From Pokkaliibacter plantistimulans (GTDB lineage Bacteria > Pseudomonadota > Gammaproteobacteria > Pseudomonadales > Balneatricaceae), in the NCBI RefSeq assembly GCF_003194385.1, contig NZ_LAPT01000055.1, positions 1-64,000 on the forward strand: a DNA stretch of 64,000 bases, written 5' to 3'. Every line of letters begins with the position of its first letter. The stretch's first letter is position 1. Both the position numbers and the translations under genes were made by a program. Shown piece after piece: positions 35,666 through 43,906 of this stretch. The notes beneath the pieces were generated by a model. It made no database searches and was not told the DNA's origin. It worked only from the letters and a program-made list of their open reading frames with translations.

Positions 35666-35831
35666 GAGCCTGTCGGACTTAACACTAGTCTTACTGCGAC
35701 AAAGCCGATTTTGGGCATTTTGCCCCCTCTCTTTCGTTAAATAGAATCACTATTCGCCTCAAGAGAGTGGACAAACTGCCTCAAATCGGACTTTGCCTCA
35801 TGACAGCCGGTCAAGTCCGACAGGCTCCTAG
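35662..35831. mobile_element. MITE-like element with perfect 19-bp terminal inverted repeats
   Basis: The 170-bp element begins CTAGGAGCCTGTCGGACTT and ends with the exact reverse complement of that sequence. The outermost CTAG at each end is itself palindromic and could be a 4-bp target duplication, as made by IS5-group transposases (YTAR targets); the inverted repeats proper would then be 15 bp. There is no transposase inside, so it would be non-autonomous. The left end overlaps the SulP stop codon. Confidence 0.75.
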
Positions 35832-35856
35832 CGGCAGCGTATTTCTCCCGGCGTTA

Positions 35857-35893
35857 AAACAACAACAGCCTCATTGCGAGGCTGTTGTTGTTT
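35857..35893 (-). terminator. Strong Rho-independent terminator after uppP
   Basis: AAACAACAACAGCCTC and its reverse complement form a 16-bp stem around a 5-nt loop, with TTTT on the minus-strand side. It lies 13 bp beyond the UppP stop and may work on both strands. Confidence 0.85.
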
Positions 35894-35905
35894 GTGCGGT
35901 GAGTG

Positions 35906-36670
35906 TTACATCACCAGCAGCAGGAGGGCGCCGAACAGGATGCGGTAGATACCAAAGGCCACGAACGTGAAGTGCGCCAGAAAGCGGATAAACAGCTTCA
36001 TCACGATATAGGCGCTGATAAAGGCCACGATAAAACCGACAAGCAGCGGCATAAAGGACTCACCGGCAAACTCATGGTAGTGCTTGAGCAGATCGTAACC
36101 GCTGGCCGCCAGCATCACCGGCAAGGCCAGCAGGAAAGAAAACTCGGCACTGGCCTTGCGACTGAGGCCCACCAGCATGGCTCCGATAATGGTTGAGCCG
36201 GCACGGCTGGTGCCGGGGATCAGCGCAAACACCTGCGCAATGCCTATCCACAGGGCCTGTTTGTAGCTGAGGTTTTCCACATCGGTCACCGTGGCACGTT
36301 CCTCCTTGTAGAAGCGTTCAACGATAAGAAAAACGATACCACCGACGATAAACATGATGGCAACGATTTCGGGTGAGAACAGGGCCTTGATCTGCTTGCT
36401 GAACAGGAAGCCCACGGCACCTACCGGAATGAACGCCAGTATGACCTTCTTCCATAGCTCAACGTGTCTGAAGGTGAACTTGTCCGCGTAGTTGGCGGTC
36501 ACGGCCAGAATGGCCGCCAGCTGGATAATCACCTCAAAGGCTTTGTTTTCGGCATTCTGATCCATGCCCAGCCATTGGCTGGCAATAATCAGGTGGCCGG
36601 TGGAAGAAATAGGCAGAAATTCAGTGATGCCTTCAACAAGGCCAAGCACCAGGGCTTGCAATATATCCAT
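35906..36670 (-). CDS. uppP: Undecaprenyl-diphosphate phosphatase
   Basis: Encodes 254 aa. The BacA/UppP signature is clear: [20 protein letters not shown] with the catalytic Glu-rich motif, and [16 protein letters not shown], the phosphate-binding PGxSRSG-like motif. About eight membrane segments are seen. The enzyme recycles undecaprenyl diphosphate for cell-wall synthesis and gives bacitracin resistance when abundant. Confidence 0.93.
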   Translation of the reverse strand: MDILQALVLGLVEGITEFLPISSTGHLIIASQWLGMDQNAENKAFEVIIQLAAILAVTANYADKFTFRHVELWKKVILAFIPVGAVGFLFSKQIKALFSPEIVAIMFIVGGIVFLIVERFYKEERATVTDVENLSYKQALWIGIAQVFALIPGTSRAGSTIIGAMLVGLSRKASAEFSFLLALPVMLAASGYDLLKHYHEFAGESFMPLLVGFIVAFISAYIVMKLFIRFLAHFTFVAFGIYRILFGALLLLVM

Positions 36671-36926
36671 ATCGACGATCCGTAGCAGAGTCGCGGAGGG
36701 AATTGAGAAGGCGGCTATCTTGGCATAACAAAATGTTTCCGCAAACCAGAGGGTGGGAAGGGATCAAGGAATATCGACTACCCTTAGAACTTGCCCCATT
36801 CTGACGTGCGCTGCATATAACAGCGTCAAGTGCGCCTTTACGGTTCTGCAGTCAGTGGCTGTGTGACGTCGTTCGCCACTGTTGAACAGCCAGTTATTGT
36901 TGGCCTCCGGGCCACAGGAGCGTCTT

Positions 36927-37048
36927 CACAATCTGCTGCGCGTCGGCTACCGGGCGTTGAAGAGACCGTCGGAATGCACCTTTACCCACCGTAAACGCCG
37001 CTTCCTCAGCTCTTTCTGCCTTGACTGGCTTTGGCTCGCGAGATCGTG
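36927..37048. repeat. Fold-back repeat family 2, copy A
   Basis: This 122-bp element starts CACAATCTGCTGCGC and ends GCGAGATCGTG, near-complementary ends. It matches the 121-bp element at 60359 most strongly in the right half (ACGCCGCTTCCTCAGCTC, then TGCCTTGACTGGC). It lies directly upstream of the degenerate response-regulator gene and forms most of its leader. The remaining stretch, 36671-36926, shows no gene. Confidence 0.7.
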
Positions 37049-37078
37049 AACACGGTCCGGGAGCGGCAGGAACCTGAT

Positions 37079-37750
37079 ATGAAACTACTGATTGGTGAAA
37101 ACCACAGCTGCTTTGACATGTACACCCTGCAGGGGCTGATGGCCGCGGGGATGTGTATCGTCCGCGCCAGCTCAGGGGTGGAGCTGATGCAGAAACTGCA
37201 GCGTGATCGCTTTGATGTGGTGGTACTGGAGTCGGGGGACCTGGGGGGGATGACCAGCCGCGATATCTTTCTCGGCGTCCGCAGTGCTGGTCTGCAGGTG
37301 CCGGTGCTGTTCCTCTACAACGAAGCCCAGCGACCGCCCCTGCCTGCGCCTGTACCGGGTACTGACCAGCTCTGTTGTCCCATTTCCCTGAGTGTATTGC
37401 TGAGCCACCTGCAGACGCTTGAAAAGGGTCTGCCGACACCGGCGACTGATCAGCATTTCCGTCTGGCTGATCTGGATGTGGATCTGGATCGTCACTGTGC
37501 CAGCCGTGCAGGCTGCCCGCTCAGTCTGACCGAGCAGGAGTTTCGTCTGCTGGCGTTGCTGATCAGGCATCAGGGCCGCCCGGTGTCGCTGGCGGCCATC
37601 GGGCTGGCATTGCAGGACACCAGCCCGGATAGTGCACCTGAACGGCTGGAGCTGGCCATCCGTCAGTTGCGGGAAAAGGTGGATGAAGCGCACAAGGTGC
37701 ACCTCATCCATAGCACGCCGGACAGGGGATATGTTCTCGAAGTCTCATAG
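37079..37750 (+). CDS. OmpR-family response regulator with a degenerate receiver
   Basis: Encodes 223 aa from the ATG at 37079, which has a GGCAGGA ribosome site. Residues 1-115 align with a receiver domain, but its active site is lost: the acidic pair is Asn8-His9, the phospho-acceptor position is Glu51 (VVVLESGDLGG), the Thr/Ser position is Tyr80 and the Lys position is Cys100. Residues about 125-223 are an intact winged helix (LSLTEQEFRLLALLIRHQG and IRQLREKV...DRGYVLEV). It probably binds DNA without phosphorylation. No sensor kinase gene is adjacent. Confidence 0.82.
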   Translation: MKLLIGENHSCFDMYTLQGLMAAGMCIVRASSGVELMQKLQRDRFDVVVLESGDLGGMTSRDIFLGVRSAGLQVPVLFLYNEAQRPPLPAPVPGTDQLCCPISLSVLLSHLQTLEKGLPTPATDQHFRLADLDVDLDRHCASRAGCPLSLTEQEFRLLALLIRHQGRPVSLAAIGLALQDTSPDSAPERLELAIRQLREKVDEAHKVHLIHSTPDRGYVLEVS

Positions 37751-37760
37751 AGCGGACAGG

Positions 37761-37781
37761 GCCCGGCATGCGATGCCGGGC
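37761..37781. terminator. Hairpin between converging genes
   Basis: GCCCGGCAT-GCG-ATGCCGGGC is a perfect 9-bp stem between the response-regulator stop and the MFS stop. It has no T-run, so termination is likely only partly intrinsic. Confidence 0.5.
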
Positions 37782-37788
37782 AGCGTCG

Positions 37789-39051
37789 TTATGGCTGTAC
37801 AGGAGGCTGCTGCGCAGCAGGCTGCCCGGGAATACGGGTGATTTCGCCTGCCTTCAGCGTTTGCCGATGGGTCAGTAACGGGAACAGTTTCATCCACAGT
37901 GCGACAACGGCCAGGGTGCCGAGCCCGCCTACCACAATGGCGGGCACCACGCCGAGCCAGGCGGCAGTCACACCGGATTCAAATTCCCCCAGCTGGTTGG
38001 AGGTGCCGATAAAAATGGAGTTGGCGGCACTGACGCGGCCGCGCATTTCGTCTGGCGTTTCCAGCTGTACCAGCGTAGAGCGGATGACCACGCTGATCAT
38101 GTCCGACGCCCCCAGCACCCAGAGTGCCAGCAGTGACAGCAACAGGTGGGTAGACAGACCAAAAGCAATGGTGGCCAGCCCGAACATCGCCACCGCGGCG
38201 AACATGATCTTGCCTACATTGCGTCGCAGCGGGCGGCGGGCCAGATACACGGACATCATCACTGCTCCCAGCGCGGGTGCACAGCGTAGCAGACCGAGCC
38301 CCCACGGGCCGGTGTGCAGAATATCTTTGGCAACGATGGGCAGCAGGGCCGTGGCACCGCCAAGCAGGACGGCAAACATATCCAGAGAGATGGAGCCGAG
38401 GATCATCGGATTACGGCGAATAAAGACCATCCCGCCCAGCAGTGATTCCATGCTGACCGGCGCTTTGGCGGGCGCCTTGTACTCATACTGCAGGTTGAGC
38501 AGAAAGATCGCTGAAATCAGGAAGCACACCACACTGCTGCCATACAGGGCGGTCGGGCCAATCAGGTAGATCAGGCCGCCCAGGGCCGGGCCTGCAATTA
38601 CAGTGGCTTCGCGGGCAGAAGCCATAAGAGCCACCGCACGTGACAGCAGATCAGGCGTTATCAGGTTGGGCAGCAGTGCCTGCGTGGCGGGCATCTCAAA
38701 GGCACGGGTCGCTCCCAGTGCGGCGGCACAGGCATAGATCATGGTGGCGCTGATGGAGTGGGTGAGATTGCCCAGCACCAGCACCGATACCGTGATGGCC
38801 ATCACCAGCCGACAGATCAGCACGATGATGCGGCGGTTGTACTGATCAACCATATGGCCAGCCACCAGTGTCAGCGCCAGTTGTGGCAGAAACTGGGCCA
38901 GACCGACCAGACCCAGATTGAGGGCGCTGTTGGTGAGGTCGTACATCTGCCAGCCGATGCCCACGGCGAGCATCTGGAAGGCAAAGGAGGATGCGATCTG
39001 GCCAATCCAGAAGCGCATGAAAGCTTGGTGTTTCAGCAGGGACGTTTCCAC
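37789..39051 (-). CDS. MFS transporter (EntS/DHA3-like)
   Basis: Encodes 420 aa with about 12 membrane segments. FWIGQIASSFAFQMLAVGIGW and LAGHMVDQYNRRIIVL (a motif A variant) near the N-terminus place it with the EntS-like MFS_3 group, which exports siderophores, macrolides or other hydrophobic molecules. A Pro/Gln-rich C-terminal tail (QPAAQQPPVQP) is unusual. No siderophore genes are near, so the substrate is open. Confidence 0.85.
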   Translation of the reverse strand: METSLLKHQAFMRFWIGQIASSFAFQMLAVGIGWQMYDLTNSALNLGLVGLAQFLPQLALTLVAGHMVDQYNRRIIVLICRLVMAITVSVLVLGNLTHSISATMIYACAAALGATRAFEMPATQALLPNLITPDLLSRAVALMASAREATVIAGPALGGLIYLIGPTALYGSSVVCFLISAIFLLNLQYEYKAPAKAPVSMESLLGGMVFIRRNPMILGSISLDMFAVLLGGATALLPIVAKDILHTGPWGLGLLRCAPALGAVMMSVYLARRPLRRNVGKIMFAAVAMFGLATIAFGLSTHLLLSLLALWVLGASDMISVVIRSTLVQLETPDEMRGRVSAANSIFIGTSNQLGEFESGVTAAWLGVVPAIVVGGLGTLAVVALWMKLFPLLTHRQTLKAGEITRIPGQPAAQQPPVQP

Positions 39052-39224
39052 TGTGTTGATCCGGGTGCGGTAGTGCGGAAGGGAAAGGTCCAGTAGTGTA
39101 CCCGACTTGATTTTTATTTAAACAAACGATTAAACAACGTTGGTCGGCCAGGCCGGAACAATCCGCTGACGGAGTGCCCGGCTCAGCCAGCGATCATTGC
39201 TGACCGCTGTATCCGGAGGAAGGG

Positions 39225-39983
39225 TTACAGGAACATACCGCCTGATGCTTCAATTCTCTGCGCATTGATCCAGCGGTTGTCGTCGGAGAGCAGTGAGGCA
39301 ATCACGCCGCCAATATCATCGGGCAGGCCAACCCGGCCGAGGGCCGTCTGTGAGGCGACAAAGTTGTTCACCTGCTCGTTGTCGCGTACCACACCACCGC
39401 CAAAGTCGGTCTCGATGGCACCGGGTGCCACCACGTTGACGGCAATCCCCCGTGCTCCCAGTTCCTTGGCCATGTAGCGGGTCAGCACTTCGATGCCGCC
39501 TTTCATCGCTGCATAGGCGGCGTATCCGGGCAGGGCAAAGCGGGCCAGACCGGTCGACAGGTTGACGATACGACCGCCATCCGCCATCAGTGGCAGCAGG
39601 GCCTGAGTCAGGAAGAAGGTGCCCTTGAGATGGATATTCATCAGGGTATCGAACTGTTCTTCAGTGGTTTCCATAAAGCTGGCGTGAATGCCGATACCGG
39701 CATTGTTGACCAGAAAATCGAAATGCTCGCGCTGCCAGTGCTGTGCCAGTGTCTGTTTTACCGTTGCGGCAAACGCGGGGAAGCTGCTGGCAACGGCCAC
39801 ATCCAGCTGCAGGGCCATGGCTCTGGCACCGGCTGCCGCGACCGCCGCGACGACTTCTTCCGCCTCAGCCTGCTGGCTGCGATAGGTGAAAATCACATCC
39901 ACCCCTTTGCGGGCCAGATGCATGACGGTATTCCTGCCCAGACCACGGCTGCCGCCGGTTACGATTGCGATTTTGTTGCTCAT
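39225..39983 (-). CDS. Short-chain dehydrogenase/reductase
   Basis: Encodes 252 aa from the ATG at 39983. It is a classical SDR: VTGGSRGLGRNTVMHLA for NAD(P), NNAGIG, the Ser in NLSTGLARF, and YAAYAAMKGG with the Tyr-x3-Lys (the sequence reads Y-A-A-M-K). It is divergent from a LysR gene that probably controls it. Such pairs are common and often respond to electrophiles or small carbonyls; the substrate is not known. Confidence 0.87.
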   Translation of the reverse strand: MSNKIAIVTGGSRGLGRNTVMHLARKGVDVIFTYRSQQAEAEEVVAAVAAAGARAMALQLDVAVASSFPAFAATVKQTLAQHWQREHFDFLVNNAGIGIHASFMETTEEQFDTLMNIHLKGTFFLTQALLPLMADGGRIVNLSTGLARFALPGYAAYAAMKGGIEVLTRYMAKELGARGIAVNVVAPGAIETDFGGGVVRDNEQVNNFVASQTALGRVGLPDDIGGVIASLLSDDNRWINAQRIEASGGMFL

Positions 39984-40000
39984 GCTGTGCTCCATCTTTT

Positions 40001-40042
40001 GCTGGTGAAGGGCTGCTGGTGAAGAGCTGCCGGTGAAAGGCT
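40001..40042. repeat. 14-bp tandem repeat in the SDR leader
   Basis: Three near-identical units, GCTGGTGAAGGGCT, GCTGGTGAAGAGCT and GCCGGTGAAAGGCT, lie head to tail, and a decayed fourth follows. They are directly upstream of the SDR start on its leader side. Confidence 0.75.
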
Positions 40043-40170
40043 GCGGGTGCGCTGACGCAGTGGAATGCAGCTCAATGCAGATCAGAACGGGCTCTTTGTC
40101 TGTGCCTGAATGCAGGCTGGTGTGACGGGAGCCTGATCTGTTGAAAGGCAGTCTATATTTCGTATCTGAC

Positions 40171-40219
40171 CGGATAAATCAGCTATCCGTGTTTATACTG
40201 TTCGCCATGTCCGAACAGT
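40171..40219. promoter_or_regulatory. Two dyads in the SDR/LysR divergent promoter
   Basis: CGGATA-N7-TATCCG (40171-40189) and ACTGTTCG-N7-CGAACAGT (40197-40219) share the same 7-nt spacer. Their centres are 28 bp apart. The second ends 10 bp before the LysR ATG and would block its ribosome site or promoter when bound, as expected for autoregulation. Confidence 0.55.
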
Positions 40220-40229
40220 AGGTGAGCTG

Positions 40230-41138
40230 ATGAAAGAGCTGGATGCCATGCAAATCTTTATAAGGGTAGCTGAGCTGGCCAGTTTTACTGCTGCCGCTGA
40301 CAGCCTGCGGCTACCCAAGTCCAGCGTTTCCACGGCGATCCAGCAGCTGGAAGAAATGCTCGATACCCGCCTGCTGCACCGGACTACCCGCCGTGTCAGC
40401 ATGACGCCGGACGGTCAGGTGTTCTATGAACGCAGCAAGGACCTGCTGGCGGATATGGATGACCTGCGCACGCTGTTTCGGCATGAACAATCACAGCTGC
40501 AGGGGCGGCTGCGGGTGGATATGCCACTGGCGGTGGCACGTGACGTGGTGTTACCCAGACTGTCTGAGTTTCTGCAGCAGCATCCGGCTCTGAATATCGA
40601 AGTATGCAGCACCGACCGGCGTGTCGATCTGGTACGCGAGGGCTTTGACTGCGTTTTGCGCGCCGGGCATCTGGGCGACAGCAATCTGATCGCCGTGCCG
40701 GTCGGCCAGTATTACAACGTCAATTGCATCAGTGCCGGTTACGCCGCACGTTTCGGCATTCCTCAGACTCTGGATGATCTGGCCGGGCACCGGCTGGTGC
40801 ATTACGTGGTCGAGCTGGGTGGCCGCCCCGATGACTTTGAATACCATGACCCTGCTCTGCCGCAGCAAACGGGCTATGTCCCGATGGCCGGTGCGGTAAC
40901 CGTCAATAACTCCGAAGCCTATCTCAGCGCCTGTCTGGCCGGGCTTGGTATTATCCAGACCCCGCTGACCGGGGTGAAATCCTACCTTGCCTCCGGCGCA
41001 TTGATTGAGGTGCTGCCTGAGTTTCGTCTGGCGCCGATGCCACTCTCTTTCGTTTATGCCAATCGTCGCCATTTGCCACGGCGGGTGAGGGTATTTATGG
41101 ACTGGGTCAGGGAGATCATGGGCGAGAAGCTGCTTTAA
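40230..41138 (+). CDS. LysR-family transcriptional regulator (divergent from SDR)
   Basis: Encodes 302 aa with an AGGTGA ribosome site. The winged helix is MQIFIRVAELASFTAAADSL then LPKSSVSTAIQQLEEMLDTRLLHRTTRRV. The effector domain (residues about 95-300) matches the CrgA/AaeR-like group with LREGFDCVLRAG-type wording. It probably controls the SDR gene and itself. Confidence 0.88.
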   Translation: MKELDAMQIFIRVAELASFTAAADSLRLPKSSVSTAIQQLEEMLDTRLLHRTTRRVSMTPDGQVFYERSKDLLADMDDLRTLFRHEQSQLQGRLRVDMPLAVARDVVLPRLSEFLQQHPALNIEVCSTDRRVDLVREGFDCVLRAGHLGDSNLIAVPVGQYYNVNCISAGYAARFGIPQTLDDLAGHRLVHYVVELGGRPDDFEYHDPALPQQTGYVPMAGAVTVNNSEAYLSACLAGLGIIQTPLTGVKSYLASGALIEVLPEFRLAPMPLSFVYANRRHLPRRVRVFMDWVREIMGEKLL

Positions 41139-41379
41139 TTGCCTTTAAAACTACCTTTTACAGCCAGGCTGGAAGGGCTTGTTCCCCGCACATGTCATAC
41201 GGGCTGATGGCAGAGTCGATGATTGTTTTTATTTCGTGAAGACATCTTTTGGAATTTTTGCGCTCTTTTTTCGTTGTCTGCCTCCTCATCGCCAGATAAA
41301 AACAAGGTCCTGACACCACACTCTCGCAGCGCCCGGCGCTGCCGATGGATGCGTGGACTAACAAGAAAAGGAGGTGGGA

Positions 41380-42549
41380 ATGAGTAGCTTCAATGTCGGC
41401 GTTATCGGCATCGGTGATATCAGCGATGTCTATTTCGATAACCTGAAACTGTTCGATATTGTCAGGGTGCTGGGCTGTGCCGGACGTGATCTGGGCAAGG
41501 CCGAGGCCAAGGCGGCACAGCATGGCATTCCGCGAGCCTACCGCGATGCGATGGCGCTGATTGCAGACCCCGACATCGACATCATCCTTAACCTCACTCA
41601 TCCCGCGGTACATGCCGAACTGAATCTGGCCGCACTGGCCGCAGGCAAGCATGTGTACAGTGAGAAGCCACTGGCCGCCAGCTTTGCCGATGGTCAGCGG
41701 ATCATGGCTCTGGCGAAAGACAAAGGCCTGCGCGTGGGGTGTGCGCCGGATACCTTTCTCGGTGGCCGCTTGCAGGCCTGTCGCAAACTGATTGATGACG
41801 GCGTTATTGGTCAGGTTACCGCTGCCAGTGCCTTTGCTGTCAGCCATGGCATGGAGTGGTTTCATCCCAATCCTGCCTTTGTTTATCAGCAGGACTGCGG
41901 CCCGCTGCTGGATATCGGGCCCTATTATGTGACGGCACTCTTGTCTCTGCTCGGAACGGTCGAAAGTGGCTGTGCCCTGTCCAACCGCGCTTTTGCACAA
42001 CGCACCATGCACTACGGCCCGCAGCAGGGGGAAACCTTCGAGGTCGGGGTAGATACCCATATCTCGGGCAATCTGGCGTTCAGCAACGGTGCAGTTGCTA
42101 CTATCGTGACCAGTTTTGATGTCTGGGATTCGGAGCTGCCACGGTTGGAAATCTACGGCACCAAAGGCACGCTGTGCTTGCGGGATGTGGACCCTTGCGA
42201 CGGTCCGAACCTGTTTGGTGGCACCTTGCTGCTCAGGACCGAGAGTAACTATCGCTGGAAAAACATGCCGCGCCAGACGCCCGGCAGTGACTGGATTGAG
42301 GTGGAAAGCCGCCATCCGTTTAACTCCGTCAGCCATGCCCGGAACAGCCGTGGTATCGGGCTGGTCGACATGGCCTACGCCATTCGCGATCAGCGCCCGG
42401 AGCGCGCCAGTGGGGCGATGGCACTGCATGCGCTGGAGGTGATGGATAAGCTGATCAACTCCGCCAGAAGCCGGACATTCTTTACCACCGAGACCCGCTT
42501 TGAGCGCCCGGCTGCGTTACCGATCGACTTTCCGGCCAGCGAGGGCTGA
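41380..42549 (+). CDS. Gfo/Idh/MocA-family oxidoreductase
   Basis: Encodes 389 aa from the ATG at 41380, preceded by a very strong AAGGAGGTG ribosome site. The Rossmann fold starts FNVGVIGIGDISDVYFDNL, and SEKPLA has the catalytic-pocket lysine. DCGPLLDIGPYYVTALLSLLG is the C-terminal substrate-side motif. The family oxidises or reduces sugars and cyclitols with NAD(P). It is preceded by its own ~240-bp spacer and stands apart from the inositol locus. The substrate is unknown. Confidence 0.85.
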   Translation: MSSFNVGVIGIGDISDVYFDNLKLFDIVRVLGCAGRDLGKAEAKAAQHGIPRAYRDAMALIADPDIDIILNLTHPAVHAELNLAALAAGKHVYSEKPLAASFADGQRIMALAKDKGLRVGCAPDTFLGGRLQACRKLIDDGVIGQVTAASAFAVSHGMEWFHPNPAFVYQQDCGPLLDIGPYYVTALLSLLGTVESGCALSNRAFAQRTMHYGPQQGETFEVGVDTHISGNLAFSNGAVATIVTSFDVWDSELPRLEIYGTKGTLCLRDVDPCDGPNLFGGTLLLRTESNYRWKNMPRQTPGSDWIEVESRHPFNSVSHARNSRGIGLVDMAYAIRDQRPERASGAMALHALEVMDKLINSARSRTFFTTETRFERPAALPIDFPASEG

Positions 42550-42575
42550 GCAGCGCTGATGAGGCAGCGGCTGCG

Positions 42576-43019
42576 TTACTGTTCCTGCAGGCGCAGCAGC
42601 TGCTCGAAGTCTTCCGCGCCCGGCCCCAGCGGCTGACCGAAACTGAACTCTACATAGTTACCGTTAGGGTCACGCAGGCCACAGTAATACCCCACCGGGA
42701 ATGCCTCCTGACGGGGTGCCCAGACCAGACAACCGGCCGCCTCTGCGCGCGCGGCCAGTTTGTCCACCTCGGCTCTGGAGCCGAGGGCAAAGCCAAAATG
42801 ACGGTAATCATTACCGGCCAGCTGCAAGTCTTGCCCACCGTTCATCAGTACAAAGATAAAATCGCTTTCCCGCCCGGGTTCGGCCATCCAGACAATCTGT
42901 TTGGCACCATGGCGCCGCTCGTGAATGGTGTACATGCCACAGTAGTCGGCGTAGAACGACACGCAGGCATCAAGATCGACCACATGCAGCGCAATATGGG
43001 TTATCCGCGGGCTGGGCAT
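42576..43019 (-). CDS. VOC-family (glyoxalase/bleomycin-resistance) protein
   Basis: Encodes 147 aa from the ATG at 43019, with a GAGGTG ribosome site. It has paired beta-alpha-beta-beta-beta modules: ITHIALHVVDLDACVSFYADYCGM and RDPNGNYVEFSFG. His9 and the C-terminal Glu are the expected metal ligands. Members include glyoxalase I, dioxygenases and antibiotic-binding proteins; the substrate cannot be told. It converges on the Gfo/Idh/MocA gene. Confidence 0.82.
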   Translation of the reverse strand: MPSPRITHIALHVVDLDACVSFYADYCGMYTIHERRHGAKQIVWMAEPGRESDFIFVLMNGGQDLQLAGNDYRHFGFALGSRAEVDKLAARAEAAGCLVWAPRQEAFPVGYYCGLRDPNGNYVEFSFGQPLGPGAEDFEQLLRLQEQ

Positions 43020-43062
43020 AGGCACCTCACTGATGGCGCTGGCTGACAGAACAATGAGCTGT

Positions 43063-43278
43063 TTATGGCCCCCGCAGGGGGGATTTCAACGCATTCACGT
43101 GCAGGAACCGGTTCTTACTCTTCACCACTACAAAACCGTTGTCGCTTTTAGCTACTACCAAATCGTTGTCACTCTTCACCAATACAAAACCGTTATCACT
43201 CTGAACAGGCCAAATAACCGTGACCCTGCTACCCTTGCCGACAGCGATCGCGATGGTCTGTAACAGGCCATCACACAT
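43063..43278 (-). CDS. Possible small repeat protein (9-residue repeats)
   Basis: This 71-aa open frame contains four 9-residue repeats: SDNGFVLVK, SDNDLVVAK, SDNGFVVVK and the decayed SKNRFLHVN. They alternate hydrophobic and polar residues, as in a beta-solenoid or amyloid-like strand. There is no clear ribosome site, and the plus strand is also open here, so coding is unproven. It lies between the VOC gene and the MOSC gene. Confidence 0.25.
   Translation of the reverse strand: MCDGLLQTIAIAVGKGSRVTVIWPVQSDNGFVLVKSDNDLVVAKSDNGFVVVKSKNRFLHVNALKSPLRGP
43093..43200. repeat. 27-bp tandem repeat, four units
   Basis: Units are at 43093-43119, 43120-43146, 43147-43173 and 43174-43200. The second and fourth are most alike (CTTCACCA, then TACAAAACCGTT in each). 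The unit length is a multiple of three and both strands stay open, so it could be a coding repeat or a plain minisatellite. Confidence 0.8.
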
Positions 43279-43296
43279 CAGGGAAAAGGAAACTCC

Positions 43297-43836
43297 ATGG
43301 CACAGGTAGTCGCAGTCAGCTGTTCAGAGCAGCACACATTTTCCAAACAGCCCGCCCGTCAGATTGAGCTGATCAAGGGCGAAGGGGTGGTGGGCGATGC
43401 CCATCGCGGCGTCACCGTACAGCATCGCTCCCGCGTCGCCAAAGATCCCAATCAGCCTAATTTGCGCCAGGTTCATCTGATCCAGCAGGAGCTGATCGAA
43501 GAGCTGCAGGGCAGAGGGTTTGCGGTCGAAGCGGGGACCATGGGCGAAAATATCACGACCTGTGGTCTTGATCTGCTGGCGCTGCCCACTGGCAGTGTGC
43601 TGACAATCGGGGAAACGGTGCGCATCGAGGTGACGGGATTACGCAACCCCTGTGCTCAGCTTGACCGCTATCAGCAGGGGCTGACCGCTGCAGTACTGGA
43701 TCGGGATGAGCATGGTCAGCTGATCCGGCGCGCCGGTGTCATGGGTGTTGTGCTGCATGGCGGACCGGTGCAGGCGGGGGATAGTATTGCGATTAGCCTG
43801 CCTGCGTTACCCCATGCCCCTCTGGCGCCAGTATAA
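43297..43836 (+). CDS. MOSC-domain protein
   Basis: Encodes 179 aa with an AAGGAAA ribosome site. MOSC features are GEGVVGDAHRGVTVQHRSRV, GTMGENITTCGLDLLALP and LRNPCAQLDRY; the Cys in the last motif is the conserved cysteine thought to handle sulfur from molybdenum cofactor sulfurase. It is a stand-alone MOSC protein, like YiiM, and may act with molybdenum hydroxylases that reduce N-hydroxylated compounds. A tandem repeat lies upstream. Confidence 0.88.
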   Translation: MAQVVAVSCSEQHTFSKQPARQIELIKGEGVVGDAHRGVTVQHRSRVAKDPNQPNLRQVHLIQQELIEELQGRGFAVEAGTMGENITTCGLDLLALPTGSVLTIGETVRIEVTGLRNPCAQLDRYQQGLTAAVLDRDEHGQLIRRAGVMGVVLHGGPVQAGDSIAISLPALPHAPLAPV

Positions 43837-43906
43837 GAGTGCGGCGGAGCGAGCATACCCGATGGTGGGGCAAGCAAGATCGCTTGCCCGAACAGGAGTT
43901 ACACGG

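Noticed and set aside
41158-42429. 423-codon open frame on the minus strand
   Set aside because: It is antisense to the Gfo/Idh/MocA gene, which has a strong ribosome site and clear family motifs. The antisense product matches no family.
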